7,763 nucleotides of DNA from Bryobacterales bacterium (GTDB lineage Bacteria > Acidobacteriota > Terriglobia > Bryobacterales > Bryobacteraceae): the NCBI GenBank assembly GCA_003142355.1, contig PLMF01000266.1, forward strand, positions 20,426 to 28,188, given 5' to 3'. Of the stretch, positions 6,647 to 7,763 are shown in pieces; position 1 is the stretch's first letter; each line of letters starts with the position of its first letter. A program made the position numbers and the translations under genes. Below the pieces are notes generated by a model, which saw nothing but the letters and a program-made list of their open reading frames with translations, was not told the origin of the DNA and did no database searches.

Positions 6647-7379
6647 GCCCCAGAAGGATAAGGGCCAGCGAAATCCACTGCGAGGTGTCGAGCGGTCCGC
6701 CGAAGGGATTGGCCTGCTCGTGGTAGCGGAAGAACTCCACCACGAAACGCACGGTGGAATAGAGCATCAGGTATAGGCCGATCATGGCGCCGGCGGGATG
6801 AGGCTTGCGGATCCGCCAGTAGAGCACGCCGAAGATGAAGAATTCCGCGAAGGATTCGTAAAGCTGGGTGGGGTGCAGCGGGACGTGTAACAGCTGTTGG
6901 GGCACCTGCGCCAGCGGATTGTTGAACGTCACGGCCCAGGGCAGGTGGCACTCGACGCCCCCGCAGCAACCCGCCGAAAAGCAGCCGAGCCGGCCGATGC
7001 CGTGGCCCAGGGCTATGGCGGGCGCGAAGACGTCGGCCGTCTTCAGGGCGGGCAGGCGGGTCTTGCGCATGTACCACCAGGCGACGGCCAGCGCGGCGAT
7101 CAGGCCGCCATAGAATACGCCGCCGGCTTGCAGGGTGGCAAGCGTAAAGATCTCGGAGGGGTACCGGGCATAGTAGGGAAGGTCCACCAGGAACATCATG
7201 AGCTTGGCGCCGGCGATGGCGGATAAGGCGCAGTAGATGCCCAGGTTGACCACCGCGTCGGCGTCGAGGCCGGCGGGTTTGGCGAGCCGCGTAGCCATCC
7301 ACAGGGCCGCCAGAAACCCCAGCGCCACCAGCGCGCCGTAGGTGTGGAGAAACGGAATATGCAGGATCTCAGGGTACAT
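6612..7379 (-). CDS. lgt: Prolipoprotein diacylglyceryl transferase
   Basis: A 255-aa polytopic inner-membrane enzyme that transfers diacylglycerol from phosphatidylglycerol to the lipobox cysteine of prolipoproteins, the first step of lipoprotein maturation. Family motifs are LHTYGALVALGF (11-22), QAGGVFYGG (84-92), the signature region HGIGRLGCFSAGCCGG (126-141), HPTQLYES (169-176) and RFVVEFFR (211-218). R130 matches the essential arginine of the signature; the E. coli sequence reads GRIGNFINGE there, while the GCF-GCC form is common in other phyla. Where E. coli has the important H103 (SFHGG), this protein has Y90 (VFYGG). The ATG at 7379 begins the family-like MYPEILHIPF; an earlier in-frame ATG at 7439 lies within lspA and adds non-family residues. 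It overlaps lspA by 11 nt, so the two are probably co-translated and act in sequence on the same substrates. Confidence 0.96.
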   Translation of the reverse strand: MYPEILHIPFLHTYGALVALGFLAALWMATRLAKPAGLDADAVVNLGIYCALSAIAGAKLMMFLVDLPYYARYPSEIFTLATLQAGGVFYGGLIAALAVAWWYMRKTRLPALKTADVFAPAIALGHGIGRLGCFSAGCCGGVECHLPWAVTFNNPLAQVPQQLLHVPLHPTQLYESFAEFFIFGVLYWRIRKPHPAGAMIGLYLMLYSTVRFVVEFFRYHEQANPFGGPLDTSQWISLALILLGLRLYRYRPSTS

Positions 7380-7763
7380 TGGCTGCCTGCCGCTGGGGAC
7401 GAAGCATATCCAGGAGCAACAGTCCGCTGCCGACCACAAGGGCCGAATCCGCCACGTTGAAGGCGGGCCAGTGGTAGTCGCGGATGTAAAAATCCAGGAA
7501 ATCGGTGACGCGTCCCGATAGAATTCGGTCGTACAAATTGCCGCCGGCGCCGCCCAGGATCAGTGCCAAACCCCAGAGAACGAGCGGGTCGAGTTGCCGC
7601 GCTTTCCAGACGATCGCGCTCACCACCACCACGGCGGCCGCGGAAACCAGCACCAGCAGGGTGGTGCGCCACTCCGAAGTGGAATCGTTGAGCAGCCCAA
7701 AGGCCACGCCGCGATTCTCCGAGCGGATGATGTCGAAGAACCCCGGGATCACGCGATACGTAT
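7369..7763 (-). CDS. lspA: Lipoprotein signal peptidase II (5' end beyond window edge)
   Basis: The last 130 residues of the aspartyl membrane protease that cleaves the signal peptide from diacylglyceryl-prolipoproteins, the step after Lgt. The reading frame stays open to the right edge (TYRVIPGFF), so roughly 30-40 N-terminal residues with the first membrane helix are missing; a GTG at 7752 lies inside the conserved VIPGFF segment and is not the true start. Visible family motifs are ENRGVAFGLL, GGAGGNLYDR, the first catalytic Asp in GRVTDFLDF and the second in FNVADSALVVG, with membrane helices between them. The stop at 7369 falls 11 nt inside lgt, giving an lspA-lgt operon. Confidence 0.96.
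   Translation of the reverse strand, partial: TYRVIPGFFDIIRSENRGVAFGLLNDSTSEWRTTLLVLVSAAAVVVVSAIVWKARQLDPLVLWGLALILGGAGGNLYDRILSGRVTDFLDFYIRDYHWPAFNVADSALVVGSGLLLLDMLRPQRQAANVP

Overview
The window is GC-rich and densely packed, with strong Shine-Dalgarno sites and 4-11 nt gene overlaps. The combination of a HybA/HybB-like redox pair, a periplasmic CxxCH sensor kinase, an NtrC-type regulator, a DUF6526-like protein and a REP-associated transposase resembles Acidobacteriota (Solibacter/Bryobacter-like). The taxon is an inference from gene style, not something the sequence proves.

Region 1 (about 5070 down to 1, minus strand) looks like one operon. In transcription order it encodes: a membrane-anchored protein with a GcvH-like fold that appears to lack the lipoyl lysine; a HybA-like ferredoxin with four [4Fe-4S] cysteine sets and a C-terminal membrane segment but no export signal; a HybB/NrfD-type quinone-interacting membrane protein; a membrane histidine kinase whose periplasmic sensor carries CxxCH and CxxxxCH haem-type motifs; and a sigma-54-dependent response regulator that runs off the left edge. 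The ferredoxin/HybB and HybB/kinase pairs each overlap by ATGA. A good sigma-54 -24/-12 candidate lies just upstream of the first gene, so the regulator encoded at the end may control its own operon. No hydrogenase catalytic subunit is present in the window.

Region 2 (5023-6211) holds a 359-bp intergenic stretch and a REP-associated tyrosine transposase (RAYT) on the plus strand, bracketed by a perfect 62-bp inverted repeat. Each arm folds into two hairpins. The right arm lies inside the 3' end of the transposase gene and encodes about 20 of its last residues. A GC-rich spacer with small hairpins follows.

Region 3 (6212-7763) has a small two-TM DUF6526-like protein on the plus strand. It converges on, and overlaps by 35 nt, the lipoprotein-processing pair lspA (5' end off the window) and lgt on the minus strand; these two overlap by 11 nt.
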